Below are positions 7,580-15,933 of a DNA stretch of 64,000 nucleotides, in pieces. A program made the translations under genes and the position numbers. Position 1 is the first letter of the stretch. Each line of letters starts with the position of its first letter. Location of the stretch: the NCBI GenBank assembly GCA_049177215.1, contig CP185379.1, forward strand, positions 124,001-188,000, in the 5' to 3' direction. The notes below the pieces were generated by a model. That model saw nothing but the letters and a program-made list of their open reading frames with translations, did no database searches and was not told the origin of the DNA. Origin of the DNA: Pollutiaquabacter aromativorans. Its GTDB lineage: Bacteria > Bacteroidota > Bacteroidia > AKYH767-A > 2013-40CM-41-45.

Positions 7580-8758
7580 ATGGCAGACAAGGCATACATA
7601 ACACCCAATGTTTTAAAATGGGCGCGTGAATCAGCAAGAATGGCTGAAGAAACGGCTGCAGCCAAAGTGGCTGTGACCATAGATAGACTGCGTGAATGGG
7701 AGTCGGGAGTAAGTCAACCGACGATCAGACAAGCTCAAGTATTGGCAAAGGCATATAAAAGACCTTTTGCTTTGTTCTTCTTACCAGAGATCCCGCGAGA
7801 CTTTCAACCCCTTCAAGATTTTAGAAGATCCGGATCAAAGGCCTTAACAACCTCCTCGATTTTCATTATTAGAGAAATTCAGCAAAAACAGTCCTGGATC
7901 AGCAACGCATTCTTGGAAAACCAAGAACGAAAGTTGCCTTTTGTGGGTCGATTCTCTATAAAAGACAATCCGCAGGTTGTGGCGAAAGATATTTTGGACA
8001 CTTTTCAAATTAACCCCGCATCATACATATCCAACAATCCAATCAAGGAATGGATAGATGCCGCAGAAACCAATGGCATTTTCGTTTCAAGGACAAGTTT
8101 CATTCACACCAGACTAAAGCTGGATGCAGAGGAGTTGCAGGGTTTTGCCATTGCTGACCCCTACGCCCCATTCGTTTTCGTAAACTCCGATGATTGGAAC
8201 GCTCCTCAGTTGTTCACGCTTGTCCATGAATTGGCTCATATTTGGATTGCAGAGACTGGGATTTCCAATGAAATTGAAAAAGACATTAAACAGAAAAACA
8301 AATATCATCCGACTGAACTCTTCTGCAATGAGGTGGCTGCGAATGCGTTGATGCCTTCACCAATCGTTTTGAATCTTGAGGCTTCAAAATTTCACTCTGC
8401 TCAAAACATTTCTGCAATCGCCAAACAATTCGGAATTAGCACCTATGCGCTACTTGTACGAGCACTTAATCTTGGTATTATTTCTAAGCATGCTTATCAG
8501 ATTCTAAAGCAGCAAGCTGATACAGACTTCGCTCACTATCTGAAAATGCAAGCGGAAAGAAGACTGAGGCAAAAAGAACTAGAGAAGTCGGGAGGGCCTG
8601 ATTATTTTCTATTGCAGTTAAATAGAAATAGCAGGCTGTTTACCCAAACAGTATTGGATGCTTTTCGTGGTGGCTTCATTGAACCAACGCTGGCAAGTGA
8701 TTTACTTAATGTCCAGGTTAACAAGTTTCAAAAACTTGAATCGCTTATTTATAAATGA
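7580..8758 (+). CDS. Xre family regulator with ImmA/IrrE metallopeptidase domain
   Basis: About 392 residues. The N-terminal Xre helix-turn-helix (roughly residues 5-65, with TIDRLREWESGVSQPTIRQA) is joined to an ImmA/IrrE-type zinc protease domain. The catalytic HELAH (an HExxH motif) is near residue 213, within FTLVHELAHIWI, with a downstream metal-ligand region at NEVAANALMP. Such proteins act as proteolytic switches or as antitoxin-like regulators. The ATG at 7580 is preferred to the TTG at 7568. The gene overlaps the DUF4411 gene by four bases. Base composition is visibly AT-richer than that of the helicase before it, which fits recent acquisition. Confidence 0.9.
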   Translation: MADKAYITPNVLKWARESARMAEETAAAKVAVTIDRLREWESGVSQPTIRQAQVLAKAYKRPFALFFLPEIPRDFQPLQDFRRSGSKALTTSSIFIIREIQQKQSWISNAFLENQERKLPFVGRFSIKDNPQVVAKDILDTFQINPASYISNNPIKEWIDAAETNGIFVSRTSFIHTRLKLDAEELQGFAIADPYAPFVFVNSDDWNAPQLFTLVHELAHIWIAETGISNEIEKDIKQKNKYHPTELFCNEVAANALMPSPIVLNLEASKFHSAQNISAIAKQFGISTYALLVRALNLGIISKHAYQILKQQADTDFAHYLKMQAERRLRQKELEKSGGPDYFLLQLNRNSRLFTQTVLDAFRGGFIEPTLASDLLNVQVNKFQKLESLIYK

Positions 8759-9261
8759 GCGCTGCGGCACATAAATACTGTCTGGATGCCAATGTGTTGA
8801 TTCAGGCATGGCAAAAGTATTATAGTCCAAGATTTTGCCCTGACTATTGGAACGTGCTAAACGCGCTTGGAGATAAAGGCATAGTCCAAATCCCTGAAGC
8901 AGTTTTTGAAGAAATTGTAAGAACAGAAGATGAACTTTCCCGCTGGTTAAAGGCAAGCAAAATCCCCGTCACAAAGATAAGTGAACCCATTACCCGCTGC
9001 TTACAGAGGATCTATGAAGCAGCTCCGACCCATAAGTTCTTGGTAGACAACACACGAGCGCGTTCATTAGCCGACCCTTGGGTAATAGCACATGCTCTCC
9101 ATGAAGGTGCAACAGTTGTGACAAAGGAAGAAAAAGTGACCGCCATTAACTCAAACAAGATAAAAATCCCGAATGTATGCGATAACATGGGTGTGAGATG
9201 GATCGATGACTTCCAGTTTATTGATGAGGCGGGTATCCGATTTGACTGTTCCTTAAGGTGA
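8755..9261 (+). CDS. DUF4411 (PIN-like) protein, probable toxin partner
   Basis: A 168-residue DUF4411 protein with a PIN-like fold. The acidic residues expected for a metal-dependent RNase are present: Asp in YCLDANVLIQ (about residue 11), Glu in PEAVFEEIV (about 49), and Asp in SLADPWVIAHAL (about 105). DUF4411 genes recur directly after Xre-ImmA genes, and the pair behaves as a toxin-antitoxin-like unit in many genomes. It overlaps the upstream gene by ATGA. RNase activity is the family expectation, not shown here. AT-rich like its partner. Confidence 0.87.
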   Translation: MSAAAHKYCLDANVLIQAWQKYYSPRFCPDYWNVLNALGDKGIVQIPEAVFEEIVRTEDELSRWLKASKIPVTKISEPITRCLQRIYEAAPTHKFLVDNTRARSLADPWVIAHALHEGATVVTKEEKVTAINSNKIKIPNVCDNMGVRWIDDFQFIDEAGIRFDCSLR

Positions 9262-9281
9262 GTTATACCTGTATCGCAACC

Positions 9282-9318
9282 AATTACCTCCCTATAACCT
9301 GTTTCGGTTTGGGTAATT
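9282..9318. other. Stem-loop after the DUF4411 gene
   Basis: AATTACC (9282-9288) and GGTAATT (9312-9318) are perfect complementary arms, with an inner AACC/GGTT pair. There is no T-tract, so it is not a standard terminator. The remaining sequence to 9557 shows nothing I can name. Confidence 0.35.
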
Positions 9319-9557
9319 TGAGTCCATATTTTAACAGTATGATGGTAGGGAAGTGAGGTTCAACCAAAACCAGGTACTTTCTATCACGGAGTCATCAACC
9401 AAGATTATCCAATATTAAATCCTCTGCAAACACCCCGTACCGATTGACCCGGATTGTCAGTCCACAGCAGTTTGCTCGCGCCGAAACAACGCCCTGAACC
9501 TTTATTTTCGCTCCACCCTTTCACCGGTTCCAGCCGATACCTGATCCGATTTGCCAT

Positions 9558-12500
9558 ATGAGTTTTCAGACCATCCTCGACCACTATCGTCAACATGCCT
9601 TTTCCGAACGCGACAAAGGCGCCCGCTTCGAGCGGCTGATGCAGGCCTACCTGCAGACCGACCGCCGCTATGCCGACCAGTTCCGCCACGTCTGGCTCTG
9701 GAACGAGTTCTTCGGACGACAGGACCTGGGCGGAGGCGATACCGGCATCGACCTGGTCGCTGAGACCATCACCGGCGAGTACTGGGCCATCCAGTGCAAA
9801 TGCTACCGGGAAGACGCCATCATCGACAAACCGGCCGTGGACGGCTTCCTTGCCACCTCCGGCAAGACTTTTCGCGACAAAGCGGGTCAGGTGACGCGCT
9901 TTGCGCACCGCCTCTGGATCTCCACCACCAACCATTGGGGACCGAACGCCACCGAAGCCATCAAGAACCAACATCCGGAAGTCACCCGCCTCAACCTTTC
10001 CGAATTGCTCGAGGCCGCGGTCGACTGGCAAAAGCTCGAAAAGGGCGTGCACGGTGAAGCGGCCCGGGCGCCGAAAAAGCAATTGCGCCCCCATCAGGCG
10101 GAAGCCGTCGAGAAGGCGCATCTCCACTTCAGGAAGAACGACCGGGGCCAGATGATCATGGCCTGCGGTACCGGCAAGACGTTCACCTCGCTGCGCATCG
10201 CCGAGAAGGAAACCAAAGGAAAGGGACTGGTGCTCTTCCTCGTGCCGTCCATCGCCCTGCTCGGACAGACTTTGCGCGAATGGACAGCCGATGCCGAAGA
10301 ACCGATCAACGCCATCTGCATCTGTTCGGATCCGGAGATCAGCAGGAAGAAAGCGAAACAGGAAGACAGCGACGGCTTCAGCACCATCGACCTTGCCCTG
10401 CCGGCTTCGACCGACACGAAGTATATTCTCAACCAGTTCCGGCAGCTTCGGGAGAAGAAAGCCAGGGGCATGACGGTCGTCTTCTCGACCTACCAGTCCA
10501 TCGAGGTGGTTTCGAAGGTGCAGAAAGCCCTGTTGAAAGAAGACGATGCCGAATTCGACCTCATCATCTGCGACGAAGCCCACCGGACCACCGGTGTGAC
10601 CCTTTCCGGCGAAGACGAATCGGCCTTCACCAAGGTACACGACGACCGCTTCCTGCGGGGTACGCGCCGCCTGTACATGACGGCAACGCCAAGGCTTTAT
10701 AGCGACGATGTGAAGCAGAAGGCAAAAGAAGTGAACGCCGAACTCTGCTCAATGGATAAGCCCGAACTCTACGGCGAAGAGTTCTACCGCATCGGCTTTG
10801 GCGAGGCGGTAGAAAAACAGTTGCTCACCGACTACAAGGTGCTGATCCTCACCCTCAGCGACCAGGACGTGCCCGCCTCGGTGCAACGGGCCTTGTCGGG
10901 CGGGGAATCCGAGATCAATGCCGACGATGTCACCAAGCTCATCGGTACGGTGAATGCGCTTTCCAAGCAGTTCATCGGCGACGGCGGCATGACCCGGGCA
11001 ACCGACCCGGAACCGATGCGCCGCGCGGTGGCTTTTTGCCAAAGCATCCAGGTCTCCAAGAAGATAACGGGCGCCTATAACACCGCCGCGGAAGCCTATC
11101 TGAAGGCCCTGCCCGAAGCGAAGCGCGAGTCCATGATCACCGTGCAGGCGCAGCACATCGACGGTACGATGAGCGCACCGCGGCGCGATGAATTGCTGTC
11201 CTGGCTCAAGGAAGAAACACCCGAAGGCGAGTGCCGCGTACTCACCAACGTGCGTTGCCTGAGCGAAGGGGTGGACGTCCCTTCCCTCGACGCGGTGCTC
11301 TTCCTCTCGGCCCGCAATTCGCAGGTGGACGTGGTCCAGAGCGTGGGCCGCGTGATGCGCCGCGCCCCGGGCAAGGAGTTCGGCTACATCATCATCCCGG
11401 TGGTGACGCCCGCCGACGTGGAACCGGAAAAAGCCCTCGACGACAACGAACGCTACAAAGTGGTCTGGACCGTGCTCAACGCCTTGCGGGCGCACGACGA
11501 CCGCTTCAATGCCCTCGTGAACAAGATCGAGCTGAATAAGAAGCGCCCCGAGCAGGTGGTGATCGGGACCAGCGGGACCAAGTTCGACGAGAACGACCGG
11601 GTGTCAGTGGTCAACGAGGACCAGGTGGGCTATGGCGAGGGACAAAAACTCGGTCAGCAACTCGCCCTCAAGTTCGAGCAGTTGCAGTCGGTGGTGTATG
11701 CCCGGCTGGTGCTCAAGGTGGGCGACCGCCGCTATTGGGAGCAATGGGCACGCGACGTGGCCCAGATCGCCGAGCGGCAGATCGAGCGCATCGAACACCT
11801 GATCAAGACGCGCAAGGACCAGCGGGAAGCTTTTGAACGTTTCCTGACCGGCCTGCAGCAGAACATCAACCCCGGCATCAGCCGGCAGCAGGGTGTGGAG
11901 ATGCTGGCCCAGCACATCATCACCCAGCCGGTCTTCGAGGCGCTGTTCGAGGGCTACTCCTTCGTGCGCAACAACCCGGTCTCCAAGGCCATGCAGGCCA
12001 TGCTGGAACACCTGGAGCAGGGCAGCAACCTCACGAAGGATTCCGATACCCTGCAGAAGTTCTACGAATCCGTGCGCAAGCGGGCGGAGGGCATCGACAA
12101 CGCCGAAGGCAAGCAGCGCATCATCATCGAGCTGTACGACAAGTTCTTCAAGGCCGCGTTCCCGAAGATGGTGGAACAGCTCGGCATCGTCTATACGCCG
12201 GTGGAGGTGGTGGATTTCATCCTGCATTCGGTGGACGGCGTCCTGCGCAGCGAGTTCGGGCGGGGACTGACGGAGGAGAACGTCCACATCCTCGATCCGT
12301 TCACCGGCACCGGGACCTTCATCACGCGCCTGCTGCAAAGCGGACTCATCCGCCCGGAAGACCTGGACCGCAAGTACCGGCACGAGCTGCACGCCAACGA
12401 GATCGTGCTGCTGGCCTACTACATCGCCGCCATCAACATCGAGACCGCCTACCACGACGCTACGCCCGACCCCGACGACGGCATCGGGAAGAACAAGTAC

Positions 12501-13475
12501 GTACCCTTCGAGGGCATCGTACTCACCGACACCTTCCAGTTGGGCGAAAGCGGAGCGGCGGACAAATTGTTCTCCGAGATGTTCCCCCAGAACTCCGCCC
12601 GGGTCGTCCGCCAGAAGAAAGCTCCCGTACGCGTGATCATCGGCAACCCGCCGTATTCGGTCGGACAGAAGTCGGCGAACGACAATGCCCAGAACCAGAA
12701 GTACGAGCGACTGGAAGCGCGCATTGCCGCTACTTATGCTAAGGAGACTGATGCGACGAACAAGAACTCGCTCTACGACAGTTACATCAAGGCGTTCCGC
12801 TGGAGTACCGACCGACTGGATCCTGAACAGGGCGGCGTGATCGCCTTTGTGAGCAACGGCGCCTGGCTCGACGGCAACAGTACGGACGGTTTCCGGAAAA
12901 CGATCGAACGGGAGTTTGACAGCATCTGGGTCTTCAACCTGCGCGGCAACCAGCGCACCAGCGGCGAGTTAAGCCGGAAAGAAGGCGGCAAGATTTTCGG
13001 CTCCGGTTCCCGCACGCCCATTGCCATCACCCTGTTGGTGCGAAATCCAAAAGCTAAAAATGAAAAGGCGGTCATCCGCTACCACGATATCGGGGATTAC
13101 CACAGCCGGGAGGAGAAACTCGAGATCATCCGTCGTTTCCGATCCGCCACCAATCCGGAGATGCCCTGGAAGCAACTCCATCCTAACGAGGCAGGAGACT
13201 GGATCAGTCAGCGGAATGATTTGTTTAAGACGTTTATTCCGTTGGCGCCGGAGAAGAAGTATGATAAGGCAGCGAAATCGTTTTTTATAGCTAACTCATT
13301 GGGTACTGTAACTGCCAGAGATGCGTGGGTTTATAATTTCTCGCAAGTCTACGTTGCTAAGAAATGTAAAGCCATGTTGATTTCTATAATTAACAAGTTG
13401 TCGCATTATCAAGCTGCTAAGAGACGAAATCCAGAAAGTAGTGAATATGGACGGTTTCAAACAGTACACTGTTAA
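9558..13475 (+). CDS. Type ISP single-chain restriction-modification enzyme, 5' part of a disrupted gene
   Basis: Single-polypeptide ATP-dependent restriction enzyme (LlaGI/LlaBIII-like). Domains in order: Mrr-like PD-(D/E)xK nuclease (GDTGIDLV and AIQCKCY, about residues 57-80); superfamily 2 translocase with ACGTGKT (about 202-208), DEAH box ICDEAHRTTG and SVGRVMRRAPG; a helical coupler; and an adenine methyltransferase with motif I DPFTGTGTF (about 913) and motif IV NPPYSVGQ (about 1030). The frame is intact for 1305 residues but then runs out within the target recognition region. Family members are about 1550-1650 residues. The missing C-terminal part is encoded just downstream in shifting frames. 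From about 13260 the sequence turns AT-rich. Confidence 0.85.
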   Translation: MSFQTILDHYRQHAFSERDKGARFERLMQAYLQTDRRYADQFRHVWLWNEFFGRQDLGGGDTGIDLVAETITGEYWAIQCKCYREDAIIDKPAVDGFLATSGKTFRDKAGQVTRFAHRLWISTTNHWGPNATEAIKNQHPEVTRLNLSELLEAAVDWQKLEKGVHGEAARAPKKQLRPHQAEAVEKAHLHFRKNDRGQMIMACGTGKTFTSLRIAEKETKGKGLVLFLVPSIALLGQTLREWTADAEEPINAICICSDPEISRKKAKQEDSDGFSTIDLALPASTDTKYILNQFRQLREKKARGMTVVFSTYQSIEVVSKVQKALLKEDDAEFDLIICDEAHRTTGVTLSGEDESAFTKVHDDRFLRGTRRLYMTATPRLYSDDVKQKAKEVNAELCSMDKPELYGEEFYRIGFGEAVEKQLLTDYKVLILTLSDQDVPASVQRALSGGESEINADDVTKLIGTVNALSKQFIGDGGMTRATDPEPMRRAVAFCQSIQVSKKITGAYNTAAEAYLKALPEAKRESMITVQAQHIDGTMSAPRRDELLSWLKEETPEGECRVLTNVRCLSEGVDVPSLDAVLFLSARNSQVDVVQSVGRVMRRAPGKEFGYIIIPVVTPADVEPEKALDDNERYKVVWTVLNALRAHDDRFNALVNKIELNKKRPEQVVIGTSGTKFDENDRVSVVNEDQVGYGEGQKLGQQLALKFEQLQSVVYARLVLKVGDRRYWEQWARDVAQIAERQIERIEHLIKTRKDQREAFERFLTGLQQNINPGISRQQGVEMLAQHIITQPVFEALFEGYSFVRNNPVSKAMQAMLEHLEQGSNLTKDSDTLQKFYESVRKRAEGIDNAEGKQRIIIELYDKFFKAAFPKMVEQLGIVYTPVEVVDFILHSVDGVLRSEFGRGLTEENVHILDPFTGTGTFITRLLQSGLIRPEDLDRKYRHELHANEIVLLAYYIAAINIETAYHDATPDPDDGIGKNKYVPFEGIVLTDTFQLGESGAADKLFSEMFPQNSARVVRQKKAPVRVIIGNPPYSVGQKSANDNAQNQKYERLEARIAATYAKETDATNKNSLYDSYIKAFRWSTDRLDPEQGGVIAFVSNGAWLDGNSTDGFRKTIEREFDSIWVFNLRGNQRTSGELSRKEGGKIFGSGSRTPIAITLLVRNPKAKNEKAVIRYHDIGDYHSREEKLEIIRRFRSATNPEMPWKQLHPNEAGDWISQRNDLFKTFIPLAPEKKYDKAAKSFFIANSLGTVTARDAWVYNFSQVYVAKKCKAMLISIINKLSHYQAAKRRNPESSEYGRFQTVHC

Positions 13476-14462
13476 TCCCGAATTGGGAAGCTGGAGTAGA
13501 GACTGGCAGAATCATTTTTTGAGGAAAAGAGAAAGGCTTATGTTTGAATAAAAAGGTAATTACGAATTCAATGTATCGCCCTTTCACAAAGGTGTATACT
13601 TATTATGCTGATATTCTAAATCAAGAAAGGTATCAGTCATGCCGATATTTTTCCATCAGCTGGATTCTGAATATATTCATTGTTTGTCTCGGGTATTGGA
13701 GTCAATAAGGATTTTTCAACTTTATGTGTGAATCTTATATCGGACTATCAATTACTTACTAACGGGCAATGTTTTCCATTGTATTATTATGAAGAAAATT
13801 CAGAGTCCTTGGATCTCTTTGCTTCAGGCAATGGGGAAAAATATATTAAACAGGATGGGGTTAGTGATTATATTTTTGAAGAATGCCGGAAGAAGTATGG
13901 TAAAAATATTTCGAAGGAGGACATCTTTTACTATGTCTATGGGGTATTGCATGACAATGAATACAGAAATAGATTTTCCAGCGATTTAAAAAAGTCCCTT
14001 CCCAGAATCCCACTGGTAGATGATGTGCAAGACTTCTGGTCCTTCAGCAAAGCCGGTCGGGCCCTGGCTGACTTGCACATCAACTACGAAAAAGTTCCGG
14101 CTTACAAGGGTGTGAAAGTGGAGGGTTTGCGGAGCGGGGATTATGCGGTGGAGAAGATGCGGTTTCCGCAGAAGGGGCAGAAGGATACGATCTTGTACAA
14201 CAACAGCATCACGATCCGCGACATACCGGCAAAGGCTTACGAGTACGTGGTCAACGGCAAGCCGGCGATCGAGTGGATCATGGAGCGCTACCAGGTCACC
14301 GTCCACAAAGACAGCGGCATCGTGAACGACCCCAACGACTGGGCGAAAGAGAGCGGCAACCCGCGTTACATCCTCGACCTGCTGCTCAGCGTGATCAACG
14401 TAAGCATGCAAACCGTGGAGATCGTGGAGGGGCTGCCGAGGTTGAAGTTTGGAGATTTGTGA
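13476..14462 (+). pseudogene. 3' part of the disrupted Type ISP gene (target recognition domain)
   Basis: Continuation of the Type ISP gene with at least four frame changes. Conserved blocks appear in turn: SWSRDWQNHFLR in a second frame (from about 13490), MYRPFTKVYTYYADILNQ in a third (13571), MPIFFHQLDSEYIHC back in the second (13639), and FVSGIGVNKDF then QCFPLYYYEE in the original frame (about 13680 on), which stays open to the TGA at 14460-14462. The net shift is zero. The stretch 13260-14040 is AT-rich; the last ~420 bases return to GC-rich sequence. Either a decayed or recombined recognition domain, or local sequence error. Confidence 0.75.
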
Positions 14463-14479
14463 TTGGTGATTCGTGATTG
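14459..14479. repeat. Heptad array, GTGATTG family (3 units), containing the Type ISP stop codon
   Basis: GTGATTG, GTGATTC, GTGATTG in exact register. The TGA that ends the Type ISP reading frame (14460-14462) is part of the first unit. Confidence 0.65.
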
Positions 14480-14481
14480 GA

Positions 14482-14652
14482 TCAATCGAGGTGTTTGGTC
14501 ATCAGCTCGCTTTTGTTGTTCAAGCTATCCTGAATAGCTTTTGCGCTCTCTTCACGGAAAGGGGTCTCGACGTGAGATTAGTTTAGGATGCCAACTGTAT
14601 TCGACGTAAAAGCCTGGTTATCAGTAGAGGTGAGGTTTTCTAGTGCAATGAA
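14482..14652 (-). pseudogene. Possible gene remnant downstream of the Abi-like gene
   Basis: On the minus strand a frame without a start codon reads VEHFIALENLTSTDN and, after an internal TAA, SHVETPFREESAKAIQD and further to a TGA at 14484-14482. It looks protein-like but is short, has no ATG and is interrupted. It may be the tail of a lost gene; chance is not excluded. Confidence 0.2.
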
Positions 14653-14657
14653 ATGTT

Positions 14658-15338
14658 CTACAATGCGTCAATTCTGTCGCAAACTTCGGTTATGTGGTCA
14701 AGTCCGTATAGTAACACTGATTCATTGATGTTCATCCATTGGAAAAATTGTAAAGTCAATTGGTGATTTTGTCTCGCATAGCGTGTGCTTTTGCTGTGAG
14801 CGCCTAGTTGAAAGCACACAGGTTCGTGGTGTGCAAGTCTGTTTCTTAAGGCGTTGATGTTTTCTAACTCCATAAATATGAAACTATTATTGTAATTGAT
14901 GGATGGAGTACTTCGCGGTTTCGACGGGAAAATGGCAAGCAAGCTCTGCCCGCCGTGGTGGAATTGATGTCTTGCAAAGAGATATCTCCAGAATCCAAAA
15001 TCCATTTCTGCCAGCAGTTTAGGATGAGTATAGGATGACAATTTTCTTTCACCCTCAGAAATGATGTAGGGTGTTTTACCGCACGCCCTATTACTGAACA
15101 TGCCTCCTGGTCTGGCCGAATCTCTCAACCAATCAGCACCGCAAAGCGAGGAATAATGTCGATCAATAGCGTTTCGCAATGCGACCTCGAAGCAGCCAAC
15201 TACAGTGAAAAGTTCCTGTGAAAGTCTCAGATTGAGACGATAAAGGGTCATGGCCTTTCGTGTGTCGCCATTGCATGCAGTTACATAACGACTCATTCTG
15301 GGTACCGACATAATCTGCTCAAAATCAACAAATCTCAT
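14658..15338 (-). CDS. Abi-like HEPN-family protein
   Basis: A 226-residue protein of the Abi-like (AbiD/AbiF, Abi_2) type, a group tied to abortive phage infection. Visible are the N-terminal MSVPRMSRYVTACNGDTRKAM segment, the NLRLSQELFTVVGCFEVALRNAIDRHY helix region typical of the family, and the HEPN RNase-like motif RNRLAHHEP near residue 168 (Arg-x4-His form). The gene is complete, with its ATG at 15338. It lies tail to tail with the broken Type ISP gene and is AT-richer than the core. RNase-based growth arrest is what the family suggests; the trigger is unknown. Confidence 0.75.
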   Translation of the reverse strand: MRFVDFEQIMSVPRMSRYVTACNGDTRKAMTLYRLNLRLSQELFTVVGCFEVALRNAIDRHYSSLCGADWLRDSARPGGMFSNRACGKTPYIISEGERKLSSYTHPKLLAEMDFGFWRYLFARHQFHHGGQSLLAIFPSKPRSTPSINYNNSFIFMELENINALRNRLAHHEPVCFQLGAHSKSTRYARQNHQLTLQFFQWMNINESVLLYGLDHITEVCDRIDAL

Positions 15339-15361
15339 AGTTGTTAAGTATAAAATAAAGG

Positions 15362-15392
15362 TTGCTTTCTGCCTGCTTTAGCGTTATATTTG
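15362..15392 (+). promoter_or_regulatory. Orphan Bacteroidota-type promoter
   Basis: TTG (15362-15364), a 20-base gap, then TATATTTG (15385-15392), a perfect match to the consensus on the plus strand. Transcription should begin near 15397, more than 500 bases before the next plus-strand gene. Confidence 0.55.
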
Positions 15393-15396
15393 TCAT

Positions 15397-15453
15397 CAAG
15401 ATATAGTTCCCGGAAGCCCCTGAAGAAATTCAAGCTTCCGGGTTTCGAATTTT
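15397..15453 (+). ncRNA. Candidate short RNA ending in a hairpin
   Basis: From the predicted start near 15397 the sequence runs into a perfect 9-base-pair stem, CCCGGAAGC (15409-15417) with GCTTCCGGG (15434-15442), followed by the T-rich TTTCGAATTTT. Promoter plus hairpin plus T-rich tail is the layout of a very short terminated transcript. No known RNA family recognised; it could also be an attenuator. Confidence 0.3.
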
Positions 15454-15933
15454 ATGCCCCTGGCACTTTTTTAGTGATTGCATTTTCCATCCTATTCATC
15501 AGATGTAAAATTCGGTTTTCTTTGTTTCAATTGTACTTTGCGTGATTTTTTCAGCTTTTATTAGGTTTTTATAAATGCGCATCATCCTGCAGGCCAAAAA
15601 ATTCTTGTCAATAAGCTGAATTCCCTTCGTCATTCCCTCTCCGGCATCGATCGAACTCCTGTTGGGGAAATGACCGATGGAAGAATGGAGGCAAACGCCG
15701 AATTTATCTGCGACTTTCCTGTAACAACCGACTACTCATCATTCGATCGGAATGAACAGCAGACATGCTTGACATCAGCGCTGCGCCTTTTTATTTATTG
15801 CATTATCCGATAGGAAACAGCTATTACTAAAAGAAATAGTATATGCACTAAACCCGGAAATTCTGGAACTCTTCTCAGAATTTTTGGAACTCGATTCGGT
15901 CGGTTGCTAATTCCCGCCATACCAATCAAGAAG

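Larger units (their letters stand above)
15339..15933. other. Intergenic region with orphan promoter, hairpin and no clear gene
   Basis: About 590 bases, AT-rich, between the Abi-like gene and the deiminase fusion. It contains the promoter and hairpin listed separately. Two overlapping open frames (15735-15499 minus, about 15557-15811 plus) lack usable start codons and resemble nothing I know. GGAACTC is repeated just before the deiminase gene. Confidence 0.6.

Noticed and set aside
13680..14462. A separate 260-residue gene after the Type ISP gene.
   Set aside because: Its opening residues are the middle of a conserved Type ISP block and earlier blocks appear upstream in other frames, so it is the broken gene's tail.
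15499..15811. Two overlapping open frames, one on each strand, of about 75-80 codons each in the gap before the deiminase fusion.
   Set aside because: Neither has a start codon near its beginning or any family resemblance, and such lengths arise by chance.
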